NCBI RefSeq assembly: GCF_022539665.2
Contig: NC_081333.1
Span: 5,268,971 to 5,332,970, forward strand
Origin: Daphnia carinata
Taxonomy: Eukaryota; Arthropoda; Branchiopoda; Diplostraca; Daphniidae
DNA: 64,000 nt
Direction of reading: 5' to 3'
Shown here: in pieces, positions 21,690-30,603 of the stretch
How the letters are laid out: each line of letters opens with the position of its first letter
Position numbering within the stretch: position 1 is the stretch's first letter
Position numbers and translations under genes: made by a program
The notes under the pieces: model-generated
Told to the model about the DNA's origin: nothing
Databases searched by the model: none
The model's input: only the letters and a program-made list of their open reading frames with translations

Positions 21690-22858
21690 GCAAACAAAGG
21701 GAAGAAGAATGCGGGTGAACCCACCCAATAAAGCCTTGTTTAGCCAAACCAAATTCAGTCAAACGTGCTTTGTCTGCAAAGAGCCAATCCATCAAATTGA
21801 AAAGTTTAACACCTTACGGCAGATGTCTCCAACACTAAGAGCGGAGACAAGTCTTCAAAGCAGGCCGGTGTCTGCGATGTCTTACAGGCAAACACACCAG
21901 TCGATTCTGCAGACTGAAATTGATTCGATGTACGGTCGAAGGATGCAAAAGCCCAGGGCACTCGACATTCCTTCATGGTTCCGAGTTTTCCATAAAAAAC
22001 AATGAAAATACCTCTAGCGACTACAAAGCCGCACCAGGATCGGAAACACAACGTCGAGAGGCTTTCGACAACAAAGTCGACGAAGCCTTCCTTGGTGCTG
22101 TATCACGCACCGGGTCGAACACACCACGTCGAGTGTTTTTCAAAATTGTTCCTGTTCGTCTACAACAGGGAAAGAAATTCTTTGACACCTTTGGATTTCT
22201 AGACAGCGGAAGCGACTCCACTTTAATCCGAATTGATGTGGCTAGAACCAAATTAGGTTTATCCGGGCCAACTGCGAAGATCAACGTGACTTGCTACGAT
22301 GGGGGAGTTACTCCAGTTAATGCTCACATAGTAGACTTCGTCATCAGTTTGCGAGACGGGTCAACAACGTTCAAGGCACAACGAGCTCATGCAGTAGATA
22401 ACCTACAGGTGGCTCAAAATCCAACCCTTTCGGATTTACAAGCAAAGGCATTTCCCCATCTGCAAGGCCTGAAGCTCCAAGAAGTCCATTTCGACCAAGT
22501 AACTATACTAATTGTTCTCGACGTAGCAAACGCTCACGGCCACAGTGAATCGCGGAAACCAATGGATGGGTCGACCGGACCGGTGGCTTTCAACACGCCG
22601 TCGGCAGAAGATCGGCGGGGAGAGGAGATCCTGAGAAGAACCACCAGATACATAAAGAATCACCATCAAGCCGGTCTGATGTGGAAAACTGACAATCCAG
22701 AGTTACCGGACAACCGCAGCATGGCGCTCAGCCGCATAATCCAAATCGAACGGCGCTTCAAGAGAGACCCCAACTATGCCAAGCGGTACGATGACGTAAT
22801 CCAAGAGTACATGAAACTTGGCCGTACGCGTCTCTTGTCCACCGAAGAAGCTAAATGA
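21690..22858 (+). pseudogene. BEL/Pao zinc knuckles, aspartic protease and start of RT
   Basis: Near 21763 the frame gives CFVCKEPIHQIEKF. Near 21925 another frame gives CTVEGCKSPGHSTFLH, the two zinc-binding blocks that end BEL gag. The 21920-22858 frame then carries FFKIVPVRLQQGKKFFDTFGFLDSGSDSTLI, a retropepsin with the catalytic D-S-G, followed by a hydrophobic beta-rich body. The end (NPELPDNRSMALSRIIQIERRF, YDDVIQEYMKLG) is the segment just before the RT fingers. A frameshift separates the two zinc blocks. The protease would release mature Gag and Pol proteins. Confidence 0.8.
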
Positions 22859-22869
22859 CGAACACCAAA

Positions 22870-23741
22870 GACGAACTATATGCCTCATCACGGCGTTCAA
22901 AGCTCGACAAGTTAGACAACAAAAACAAGAGTGGTTTTCGACTGTTCAGCAGAGTGTGAGGGTACCTTCTTAAACAAAAATCTTCTTCGTGGACCAAACT
23001 ACCTTGGAATAATCTTGCGCTTCCGCAAGCATCAAATTCCCATCAGTAGTGACATCGAGAAAATGTATCATCAAGTTTTAGTTCCAGAGGAGGATCAAGA
23101 TGCCTTTCGATTTTTGTACCGGTCGCCTAATAGCACGTCGCTACCGCTTACCTACAGAATGACAGTTCACGTCTTTGGAGCTGTCTCATCGCCGTCGACC
23201 TGCTTGTTCTCTTGAAATAAAACGGCAGAAGACAACAAAACGAAATTTCCAGAAGCAGCAGCCAGCGTAACAACACGTTTCTACGTCGACAACTATTTGG
23301 ATTCGTTCAAATCAGCAGAAGAGGCAATCGAACGGGCCCGCCAGCTAAATGAATTGCTGCAACTGGCTCACCAAGTGGTCGTCGTCGTCAAGAAAGGTGC
23401 TCACAACACTTAAACCATTAGGATTGACCAATCCAAAGCTGGGCTTAGACTTGGACAAATTGCTTATGGATGGCGCTCTAGGGATTCTTTGGGACAGTGA
23501 AATCAATGCTTTCACTTTCAAGGTGGGAAAGAAAATTAAGTTGTACGCCTCACCTACTAAAAGAAACCTCGTAAGTGTGGTGGCCACTGTATACGATCCA
23601 CTTGGGTTCGTCGCTCCGGTGGTATTTGCCATGAAAATATTGACTCAAGATGTATGGCGCGCAAAGTTAGATTGGGCCGAAGAGCTACTCGAACCCTTGA
23701 AATTTCGATTTCTAAAATGGTGTCAAAGTTTGCCAAACTGA
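22870..23741 (+). pseudogene. BEL/Pao reverse transcriptase, with YVDN in place of YVDD
   Basis: The frame at 22931-23215 begins VVFDCSAECEGTFLNKNLL and continues PISSDIEKMYHQVLVPEEDQ (first catalytic Asp) and RMTVHVFGAVSSPS. After a TGA the palm motif is FYVDNYLDSF at 23279-23308. BEL enzymes normally have YVDD, and here the second Asp codon is AAC. The thumb/connection follows in 23349-23741 (LDLDKLLMDGALGILWDSEIN, SVVATVYDPLGFVAPVVFAMK). At least two frame breaks and the D-to-N change mean no functional enzyme. Confidence 0.8.
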
Positions 23742-24756
23742 GAACACATCACAGTTCCTCGATGCTTAGTAAACGAAGAGCATCCAACAACTCAACAGAT
23801 ACACATCTTCGCCGACGTGAGTTAACTAGGATTTGGAGCAGTCACGTATGTGCGAACAGCATACGCTAGTGAAGGAGTCGACATATCGTACATCATGGCC
23901 AAAACACATGTCACGCCGCTAAAACAACTCTTGATTCCTCGGCTCGAACTTCAAGGAGCTGTCGAAGCTTTACACCTGGCCATAATAATTTGCCGTGAGA
24001 AGAACCTGGATCTTAGTCAAACCACGTTTCACGTCGACTCCCAGACAGTTCTGAGATGGATCCATCCGGCCAACGTCAAATACGAATTGTTTGTGGGCAA
24101 TAGAATTGGAAAGATTTTAATGAACACCGATTGTCGACAATGGCGCCACGTACTAGGAATCAAAAATCCATCAGACGTTTGCAGCAGAGGATTGGATCCC
24201 GACAACCTCAAAGAACTCAGTTCCATCAAGGACCAGCCTTTCTATTATTGGAACCTCCATTATGGCCAACGTGGGATCAGATCGAAAAAAACGATTATCC
24301 AGATCCCGAAGCCCTCGCAACCCATACAACGGAAACCGAGCCCAGTGACAACGTGATCGACAAGTGTGTAGAATATTATTCAAACAAAGTACGCCTTGAA
24401 CGAGTGCTTGTGTGGTGTTCGCGGTTCATTGCAAACTGTCGTCTTAAAGCAAAGAAGCTGAAGATGATTTCAGGAGAACTGACGCCAGTGGAAACCGAAA
24501 CAGCTCTAGAAATGTGCATTCAAAGTGCACAAGAAGTGGAATACCCAGAAGATGTGTTGTTCTTGAAAAAGGGAAAGGAATTGTCAAACCGGTCGAAACT
24601 CAAACAGTTTCGACCATTTGTTGATGAACAACAACTCATGCGAGTGGGCGGTCGAATCGGTCAAGCACCTGTTGACTATGTGACAAAACATCCAGTGATT
24701 CTGCCTCCAGAAGAACGTATTACGAACCTAATAGTCTGGGATACTCACGTTTGAAA
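23742..24756 (+). pseudogene. BEL/Pao RNase H-like region and integrase N-terminal part
   Basis: 23850-24230: VDISYIMAKTHVTPLKQLLI, PRLELQGAVEALHLAII, TFHVDSQTVLRWI, VGNRIGKILMNTD and WRHVLGIKNPSDVCSRGLDP. After a frame change at about 24250, 24360-24756 gives VLVWCSRFIANCRL, LSNRSKLKQFRPFVDEQQLMRVGGRI and HPVILPPEERITNLIV, the standard lead-in to the integrase zinc-binding domain. The TGA at 24752 precedes the expected H..H motif (HIKAERLLCKL), which is still readable in the next frame. Confidence 0.8.
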
Positions 24757-25590
24757 TTACCACATCAAGGCCGAACGCTTATTGTGCAAGCTTCGAACGA
24801 AGTAATGGATAACCGCTGGACTAAGGGTAATTAAATCTCTACTCAACAAGTGTATTCCTTGCAAGCGAAGAAACGCACAACCAATTATGCCACTCATGGC
24901 TCAGCTACCAGTTCATCGCTCAACGCATTTCTTGCCTCCGTTCGCTCATACAGGAGTCGATTACTTTGGCCCATTGACTGTCAAAGTAGGAGGGAGAGGG
25001 CGATGACACGAAAAAAGGTGGATCTGCCTTTTTACGTGCCTTACAACTCGAGCAGTGCATCTAGAGGGAACGGCCAGCCTCAGTGCAGAGGCATTTCTCA
25101 TGGCTTTTTCTCGATTTTCCAGCATAAAGGGAAAGCCAGTCGTTGTGTATAGCGACAATGGCACAAATTTTGTAGCTGGAGAAAGGGAGTTGAACGAGAC
25201 AGTCGCAGAACTACAAAGGAGCAAAGATTACCTTGAAGCACAATTCATTTGTCGACACATCGAGTGGCGTTTTTCTCCACCAAGTGGACCTCACTTCGGA
25301 AGCGTTTGGGAGAGGCTCGTGCAATCTTTCAAAAGAACTATGAAAGTGGTCCTCGGAAAGATTGTCGTAAGTGATCAAGTCTTAAACACTGTCGCGGTAG
25401 AGATCGGGGAATTGCTTAACGCTCGACCTCTAACTCATCTCAGCGTAAGCTCCGAAGATCCCGACCCTCTCACTACAAACCATTTTCTACATGCCAGACC
25501 CATGCCATATATACCGCTGGCATTCGTTGGATTTCGACAATACGAAGATCTCAAAAAACCCGTTCGCACAAAGCCAGCTCGTTGTCGACC
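24757..25590 (+). pseudogene. BEL/Pao integrase core
   Basis: Near 24945 the frame reads HTGVDYFGPLTVKVGGRGR (first catalytic Asp, codon 24959-24961). 25055-25560 gives AVHLEGTASLSAEAFLMAF, VVVYSDNGTNFVAGERE (second Asp) and PSGPHFGSVWERLVQSFK (catalytic Glu), then LLNARPLTHLS and DPLTTNHFLH. All three D-D-E residues are present, but a TGA and frame changes near 24750 and 25000 split the domain. The enzyme would insert cDNA into host DNA. Confidence 0.85.
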
Positions 25591-25940
25591 ACTTAGAAAG
25601 ATGGATTACCGAGTGTTTACCATATCTCACCGAAAGGAAAAAATGGGCCAAGCATCATAAAAACATCGAAGTGAACGATCTTGTACTCATTCATGTTGTT
25701 CACCCATTAACTCCTCGGGGTCAGTGGTCATTGGGAAATGTAGTCGAAATTTTACCAAGCGTATCTGACAATGTCGTGCGCGTAGCTAAAGTGAAAATTT
25801 CCGGCGCAAAAAATACCCTAATTCGTCCTGTAACAAGATTTTGCGTGCTTTCAACGCTAAATGAAATAGCACCTGAAACGAGTAAGACACCCGCACTGCC
25901 AAACTTGTCCCAATGCGAGAAAGAAAAAACCATCCAATAG
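25491..25940 (+). pseudogene. BEL/Pao C-terminal DUF5641-type domain
   Basis: The frame contains QLVVDHLERWITECLPYLTERKKW, VNDLVLIHVVHPLTPRGQWSLG and VRVAKVKISGAKNTLIRPVTRFCVL, which is the SH3-like tail following the BEL/Pao integrase. It is continuous to the stop at 25938-25940 and in a different frame from the upstream integrase, with overlap. Confidence 0.8.
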
Positions 25941-26117
25941 CCTTATTTAACAATGCACACGTGACGTTGTCTAGGACCGCCCTCTAGTGAACCCTTCGGC
26001 AATTTACTCTTTCGAACGTCGTCAAACGTATTGCGCAGCACTTACGAGTAGCAGAAAATTGCTAGACTGTCACTTTATCGAAGGTTAAACATTGTGTCAG
26101 TGGCATTAAAATCGTGA

Positions 26118-26871
26118 AAATGGAACAAATCAACGATCGTCGAAAGAAACTCTTGATTTAACTGAAAAGTGTAGTACAAAATTTCGACTGCGAAGAACGA
26201 AGAACTTGGATTTTGCTGACTCGTCGTCCCTTAGACGTCAGTGTCGTGAACAAACTATCATTGCTCTAAATCCCAGCCGAAACTATACGGCAAAAACACT
26301 GTGTGAAAAAATCATGGCAATCACCCCACCACGTGATTCCCTAAGGCAACTTTATCCGCCATCCATTCCCACGCTATCACTACCAGCTGTAGCCGTCCCA
26401 CGTTTTACGCCGTCGGTGCCGTGCTTTGTGGATCACTTCGAAATCTTGCCACCACACAACATAGACGAGTGCCGAGTCTTCATCGAAAAATTGACGGCCA
26501 CCGAACGAGCAAAGCTGATCGTCCAACGTTCATTATGCTTCCGCTGTTGGGAAAAGGGAGCCCTTACGGGGGATGCGAAACATGTAGGAGCCTGCTGCTC
26601 TCATCCTCGACACTGTTTCCACGTAATAGCGCAACTCATCACGAATTGCTTTGCCGAGCTGATTTTGTCACTCAACAGAGCGACCAGTAGTGCAACAACA
26701 TTGTTCTTTCGGTGTGCTTCGTGGTCGACATTTCCTTTTTCACGTTGTGAACCAGAAATTCCCCCTTTTTTTGTTCCCTGCTATGTTTTTCCTCAACTGA
26801 ATATTGTTCGTCGAAGAAACGAACAAGGGCCCGCTGTCACCAATTTAATCGGTAAGGGCAAAACTATCTAG
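26118..26871 (+). pseudogene. Second gag-like fragment between pol and 3' LTR
   Basis: An ATG at 26118 starts MEQINDRRKKLLI, then TAA, and the frame resumes as LKSVVQNFDCEE. After a further frame change, 26206-26871 gives VPCFVDHFEILPPHNIDECRVFIEK and LTATERAKLIVQRSLCFRCWEKGAL. This is the start of a BEL-type gag and the lead-in to its zinc knuckle (CFxC, then HVGACC and HPRHC), with the middle missing. It does not duplicate the element's own gag, which starts differently. The frame runs past the 3' LTR start. It may be a remnant of another retroelement, or the product of recombination. Confidence 0.55.
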
Positions 26872-26936
26872 ATGGCTCCCTTATCGGTTAACTAGCTTTT
26901 GTTTTTATGTATTTTCTCGGGAGTATGAGTGGGTCG

Positions 26937-27732
26937 CCCGTACAAAACGTTAAGCTTACCCAAACCTTGAGTTAGCTTAGATTGCGACCGCTCCAAACCC
27001 CCCTAAACTAACGATTCCAAGCTTAAATTTTTTACGATTTAAGCTTGGAAATTCAAGCTAACCTAGCCCGCGCGTCGCTAGCTTAGCTTAGCTTAGCATA
27101 GCATAGCGTGGCTAGGTAAGGCAAAGCGAAAAAGAAAAGTCTATGGCTGGGATCGAACTCGGTTCTCCCGTACAACAACCGGATGTCCTATCCACTGTAC
27201 CAATCTATTCATGTTCTAAATACCATTCTCGAACAATACATTGGAAATCTTGAAATATACGTTTTTTTGATAACAGATCACAAACAGAATTTTAAAAACA
27301 TAATGATAAAGTCGAAATTACGTTAAACTTTTGTTCCCTCAAAAGTATTTAAGCCAATTACTAAATTTTTTTATTTTCAAACTTAAGTATGATTTCTTAT
27401 TTTCTTTAAGAAAATGAATTATTTGCGACTAAAGTCCTATCATAACTAATGCTCGTTTTATAAGCATTTCTTATGCTAAATAATATATATGTTCCTAACT
27501 CCCATTTTTCTAGCTTACACTTACTCCAATAGCTTAATTTTCGTAAACTAAAGGGCAAGCTGGTGAATTCATAGCTTGCGCAAGTTTAATTTTAAGGCGC
27601 TGGCGCCACCCCCAAAACTCAAGCTAACTCTAAACGTAGCCCTAGCTTGAAATCTACAAGCTAGCGACGGGGAAGGTGGATGAAGCTAGGATTTGGGCAT
27701 CGCCAAAACTCAAGCTTACCGTTTCGTACGGG
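26937..27732. mobile_element. Non-autonomous TIR element nested in the BEL 3' LTR
   Basis: The left end starts CCCGTACAAAACG and the reverse complement of the right end starts CCCGTACGAAACG. Both continue into TAAGCTT, giving about 21 bp of terminal inverted repeat. The insert point is exact because the 5' LTR gives the empty site (GGGTCG|ATCC). The two bases outside the ends are CG and CA, possibly a mutated 2-bp duplication. Inside are a 12-bp inverted repeat at 27025-27056 (CCAAGCTTAAAT), tandem TAGCTTAGCTTAG and GCATAGCATAG motifs and a tRNA-like segment, but no ORF. The superfamily is unknown. Confidence 0.75.
27142..27208 (-). repeat. tRNA-derived (SINE-like) segment inside the nested element
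   Basis: Read on the minus strand it has an A-box-like TGGTACAGTGGATA (27202-27189), a short CCG/CGG stem around TTGTTGT, and a B-box-like GAGTTCGATCCC (27160-27149). It shows no complete acceptor stem and a poor T stem, so it is not a working tRNA gene. It looks like a tRNA-derived promoter region as in SINEs. Confidence 0.55.
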
Positions 27733-27942
27733 CAATCCAGTTCAGTTTTTTTGCTATACTCGACACAGATAGTGGTCGGACCCCATCCAAACCTGTCAAA
27801 AAACTAAAAAAAAGTGTCCATTTTTGTTGAATACAGTTACTTAAACCTTCGTTAGTTTATTACTTTGACAAGACAGGGGAACCATGTGCTTTCAAGACTG
27901 TCGGTCTGCAAAGCCATTGCCGATCTTTCGAGATCCGTAACA

Positions 27943-28373
27943 ATAGAAGTTTGATCGCACAACAAAAATTAAAAAATATATATATTTATTTTTGCATTGA
28001 AAATTTTCCCCATTCGGTGAAGGCAACATGTGTTTCAAATAAAAGATAGATCATAGAATGTCCAAAACAAATAAATATGAAAAAAAAAATTTCCCATTCT
28101 AAACAAGTAAATTTTCCTTATAATTGGTGACAGAAACATTCAACCTTAATAAAATAGCAAACATGTTAAATCTAAAAAAAAAGGGAGGGAAGTAGCGTCA
28201 TTTAATCAAACAAATAGATAAGATAAAACTACTAACACACCTACCCGTTCCCTTCATACACCCACATTGAAAAAAAGGACGGTTCACCAACAACTACAAA
28301 ACCAAAGTACTGTATTTCATCAAGAACATCATACAGGAAAGGAAAACATCTAAAACCATAAACTATGCTGAAC
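27943..28373. other. Non-coding AT-rich stretch after the BEL element
   Basis: AT-rich with A runs. The right part (28240-28370) shares the minus-strand open frame beyond the copy-2 pseudogene, but no motif is recognisable. Confidence 0.4.
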
Positions 28374-28772
28374 TCATGAATCATCGCTAAGAAAGGAGCG
28401 GAGGTAATGAAAAAGCCCGTGCAACACCAGAAGACCCTCACGTTCCTCTTGGATAACCTCGCGCACCAATCATGAGGAACTGGGAGTAGGATGGTAAATA
28501 TCCTCACCAGACTCCAGTCACCACAGAATCCGAGCGAAGCGGATTGGGTATACATCGCGGTAGCGAGCATACCCAAGAAGATTCCTTTACAAGAAACAAG
28601 AAGCACCAACAGAAAGAAGAAAATGAAACTGCAACACTTAATTATAATAATAGTCTTCCACCTACGCGCGTTGGAAACCGAAGTCATGCGACGGAGAGTC
28701 TACAAGAGTCAGAGCCGGTCGAAACAGGTTGTAAAAAAGCTCCCGATCAGCCTCGACTTCAAAATTGAACAT
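28374..28772 (-). pseudogene. Two-exon gene remnant (copy 2), homologous to 3507-4041
   Basis: From ATG 28772: FEVEADRELFYNLFRPALTL, DSPSHDFGFQRA-stop-VEDYYYN, then an intron-like gap, GYARYRDVYPIRFARILW-stop-LESGEDIYHPTPSSS-stop-LVREVIQEEREG, and a Leu-rich tail to a stop at 28374-28376. It aligns with copy 1 along both exons (PPRDFGYKRPWINDYCY with SPSHDFGFQRA.VEDYYY; YALYRDVYPLRFARFLW with YARYRDVYPIRFARILW; LESGDDIYHPTPTSS with LESGEDIYHPTPSSS). Three premature stops make it a pseudogene. As in copy 1, the gene is antisense to the retroelement-like features on the plus strand, here the polypurine tract and LTR start at 29046-29060. The function is unknown. Confidence 0.6.
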
Positions 28773-28832
28773 CTTGGAAACCAACATCACAAGTAAACTA
28801 TGTCTAAAAGAAAAAACTTGTTAGTGTTAATT

Positions 28833-28888
28833 AAATTTGTTAGTAAGGCAGGTAAAATGGGTATTTTACCTGCCTTACTAACAAATTT
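28833..28888. repeat. Perfect 26-bp hairpin with 4-base loop
   Basis: The left arm 28833-28858 (starting AAATTTGTTAGTAAGG) is exactly the reverse complement of the right arm 28863-28888. The loop is GGGT. No mismatch is seen. A second, overlapping inverted pair (TGGGTATTTTA / TAAAATACCCA) lies at 28858-28868 and 28888-28898. It sits 157 bases before a polypurine tract. Confidence 0.9.
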
Positions 28889-29045
28889 TAAAATACCCAA
28901 TATATTAGCCGAAATAGGTCAAACTCTTCGGTTAAAGGTAAAAAGGGCATATAAATAAAAGAAACATTCCAAAAATATCTATCTTTATGTACCACTCACT
29001 TTCATAAAATACTCCTCCTTTTATTAACTTGCAAGCAAATTCATT

Positions 29046-29330
29046 AAAAGAGGGAGGAATGTGATGAGGCTAAATCCTTAGCCATTGCCGCTAGCTGTCA
29101 ACCACCGGCACCCCCATCACGCACGCCAACTATACATGACAGTTTCAATTCCATACCACCCAAAGGCACCCCAGCATCAACTCACCATCACATGATGCAT
29201 CTAGAGAAAGTCTACGGCCACGTAGACTATCCACGTCCACAATTCACGCAACCGCGTTTCCTATAAAAGACTGTATTCGTCGTTGCCTCAACAAGGAGTT
29301 AACACCGTGACTATGTGCAATGTTGTAAGA
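29046..29330 (+). mobile_element. Polypurine tract and LTR start of a retroelement 3' end
   Basis: The purine run AAAAGAGGGAGGAA (29046-29059) is followed at once by TGTGATGAGG, the TG start expected of an LTR. A TATAAAA box lies at 29262-29268, about 200 bases in, as in an LTR promoter. The right end of the LTR could not be fixed and no second copy is in the window, so this is a candidate only. A short GTCTACG/CGTAGAC stem lies near 29210. Confidence 0.45.
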
Positions 29331-30289
29331 TCTTAACGTATGCAGTCAGTACAAGCCAAGTGCAATTTCCAGGTTACCTTCAAGATGCAGCTATCTCTCA
29401 ATAATATTGGCTACTGATGACGCACCTTCCCTATGGATCACTTCTGTCAAATCCTTTAGACCCAGCGACTAAACCTTCTTCAAATTGCGTTGCTCAACTG
29501 AAAAGTTGGACAAAATGTCGAGGATATCAGTTACTGTACAACGCTCTAGCTGTGTTTGTAATATCCAGCTTCACCAGAACCGACTTCATTTAGGAGGTAG
29601 GGAAGGCAAGAGAAACGGATAAAACAAACAGATATTGTTCTTCTCTCGAGATATTTCCAGATTATTTATAATTTGCCCAGCATCTAAAACATTAGTCGAA
29701 AGCCCAATTAGAGGCGTTTTCTACCCTATTTAACCTATATGGTATAAGAAAGATCATTTATTTATTATTTGATATGTATTATTAGATATGGATAATTATG
29801 TAGTATATTAGATATGAGAAAAAACATAGATATGTTATTTTATTATTTTAGGCGTTGTATACAGTACCCACCAAATTATTAGGCACACCTCCTCCATTTA
29901 CGTGTATTCTTATGGCGCTACGGTGTCACTAAAACTCCCATTGCTATTTAATGGATACAGATAGATTTTTTTTTTTACTTTTACTGATCAGATTATGTCG
30001 TGATCTACAATTCACTAATACATAGTTTTTTTGTAGAACTTACCGCTAAGGCTCTACGTCTTCGTTCACGAAATAGGCACACCCGGTTTTTCCCCATAAG
30101 CGTAATGCTAAGACTAGGTTTTTTTAAAATTTTATATAAAATACTTAGAGTTGAGCTAAAAAAAATCTTTTTTCCCAAGGATATAGCATTCCTTACTTAA
30201 TATAGATGTAATGTTATTTTTTCAAAAAAAAAATTTCTCAATACCCCTCCCTATCCCTTGAAGTTAACTCCCTTCTAAGTTTTGAGACG
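29331..30289. other. No gene seen; possible Tc1/mariner-like end near 29870
   Basis: AT-rich. A TACAGTACCCACCAAATTAT motif near 29870 resembles the end of a Tc1/mariner-type element after a TA dinucleotide, but no matching inverted end or transposase was found. The rest shows no coding motif. Confidence 0.35.
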
Positions 30290-30562
30290 GAAAGTGTATT
30301 TCACACTTGGTCACCAGAGGCGGTGCAGTGCAGCTTTTTGCTGTTAATGTTTGAAATTGGGGAAGGGGGGGGGGTTAAAAAACATAATGGCTATCAATCA
30401 GAGCAGACAAAGTTTTATTCACTCTTTGTACTGTTTATTAAAAATTCTTAGAAATAAAAAAATATCACAAATAATTTGGATAAAAAATATAAATAATTAA
30501 AACATTAACGGCAAAAGGCTGCATTGCACCGCCTCTGGTGACCAAGTGTGAAGTACACTTTC
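30290..30562. mobile_element. MITE with ~62-bp terminal inverted repeats
   Basis: The left arm starts GAAAGTGTATTTCACACTTG and runs to about 30351. The right arm (about 30500-30562) is its reverse complement with four to six differences, both including GGTCACCAGAGGCGGTGCA. The interior is AT-rich with a G run and no ORF. A target duplication was not evident. It lies about 40 bases upstream of the KDZ exon acceptor at 30601-30603, so it may sit in the transposase intron. Confidence 0.8.
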
Positions 30563-30603
30563 ATTGCATACAAGTACTATTTTATATATTTTGCTATATG
30601 CAG

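Larger units (their letters stand above)
19277..27942 (+). mobile_element. Full-length BEL/Pao LTR retrotransposon (inactive), with nested insertion
   Basis: Both LTRs are present (19277-19586 and 26835-27942) and begin TGTCACC. The 5' copy ends ..GAAACA and the 3' copy ..GTAACA. A primer-binding site follows the 5' LTR, and gag, protease, RT, RNase H, integrase and a C-terminal domain lie in the BEL/Pao order, all on the plus strand. Frameshifts and stops cut the polyprotein into more than eight frames, so the copy is dead. The LTR pair differs by many substitutions, so the insertion is not recent. The bases flanking the two LTRs do not match as a target duplication. The 3' LTR holds a 796-base TIR element, and a second gag-like fragment sits between pol and the 3' LTR. 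Confidence 0.9.
26835..27942 (+). repeat. BEL/Pao 3' LTR, interrupted
   Basis: Aligns with the 5' LTR at 26835-26936 and 27733-27942. The 796 bases between are the inserted TIR element. With the insert removed the LTR is about 312 bp, matching the 310-bp 5' LTR. Many single-base differences separate the two LTRs. Confidence 0.9.

Noticed and set aside
27142-27208. Possible tRNA gene
   Set aside because: A- and B-box-like motifs are present but the acceptor and T stems do not pair, so it is a tRNA-derived repeat, not a tRNA gene.
29860-29900. Possible Tc1/mariner terminal repeat
   Set aside because: Only one end-like motif; no inverted partner and no transposase nearby.
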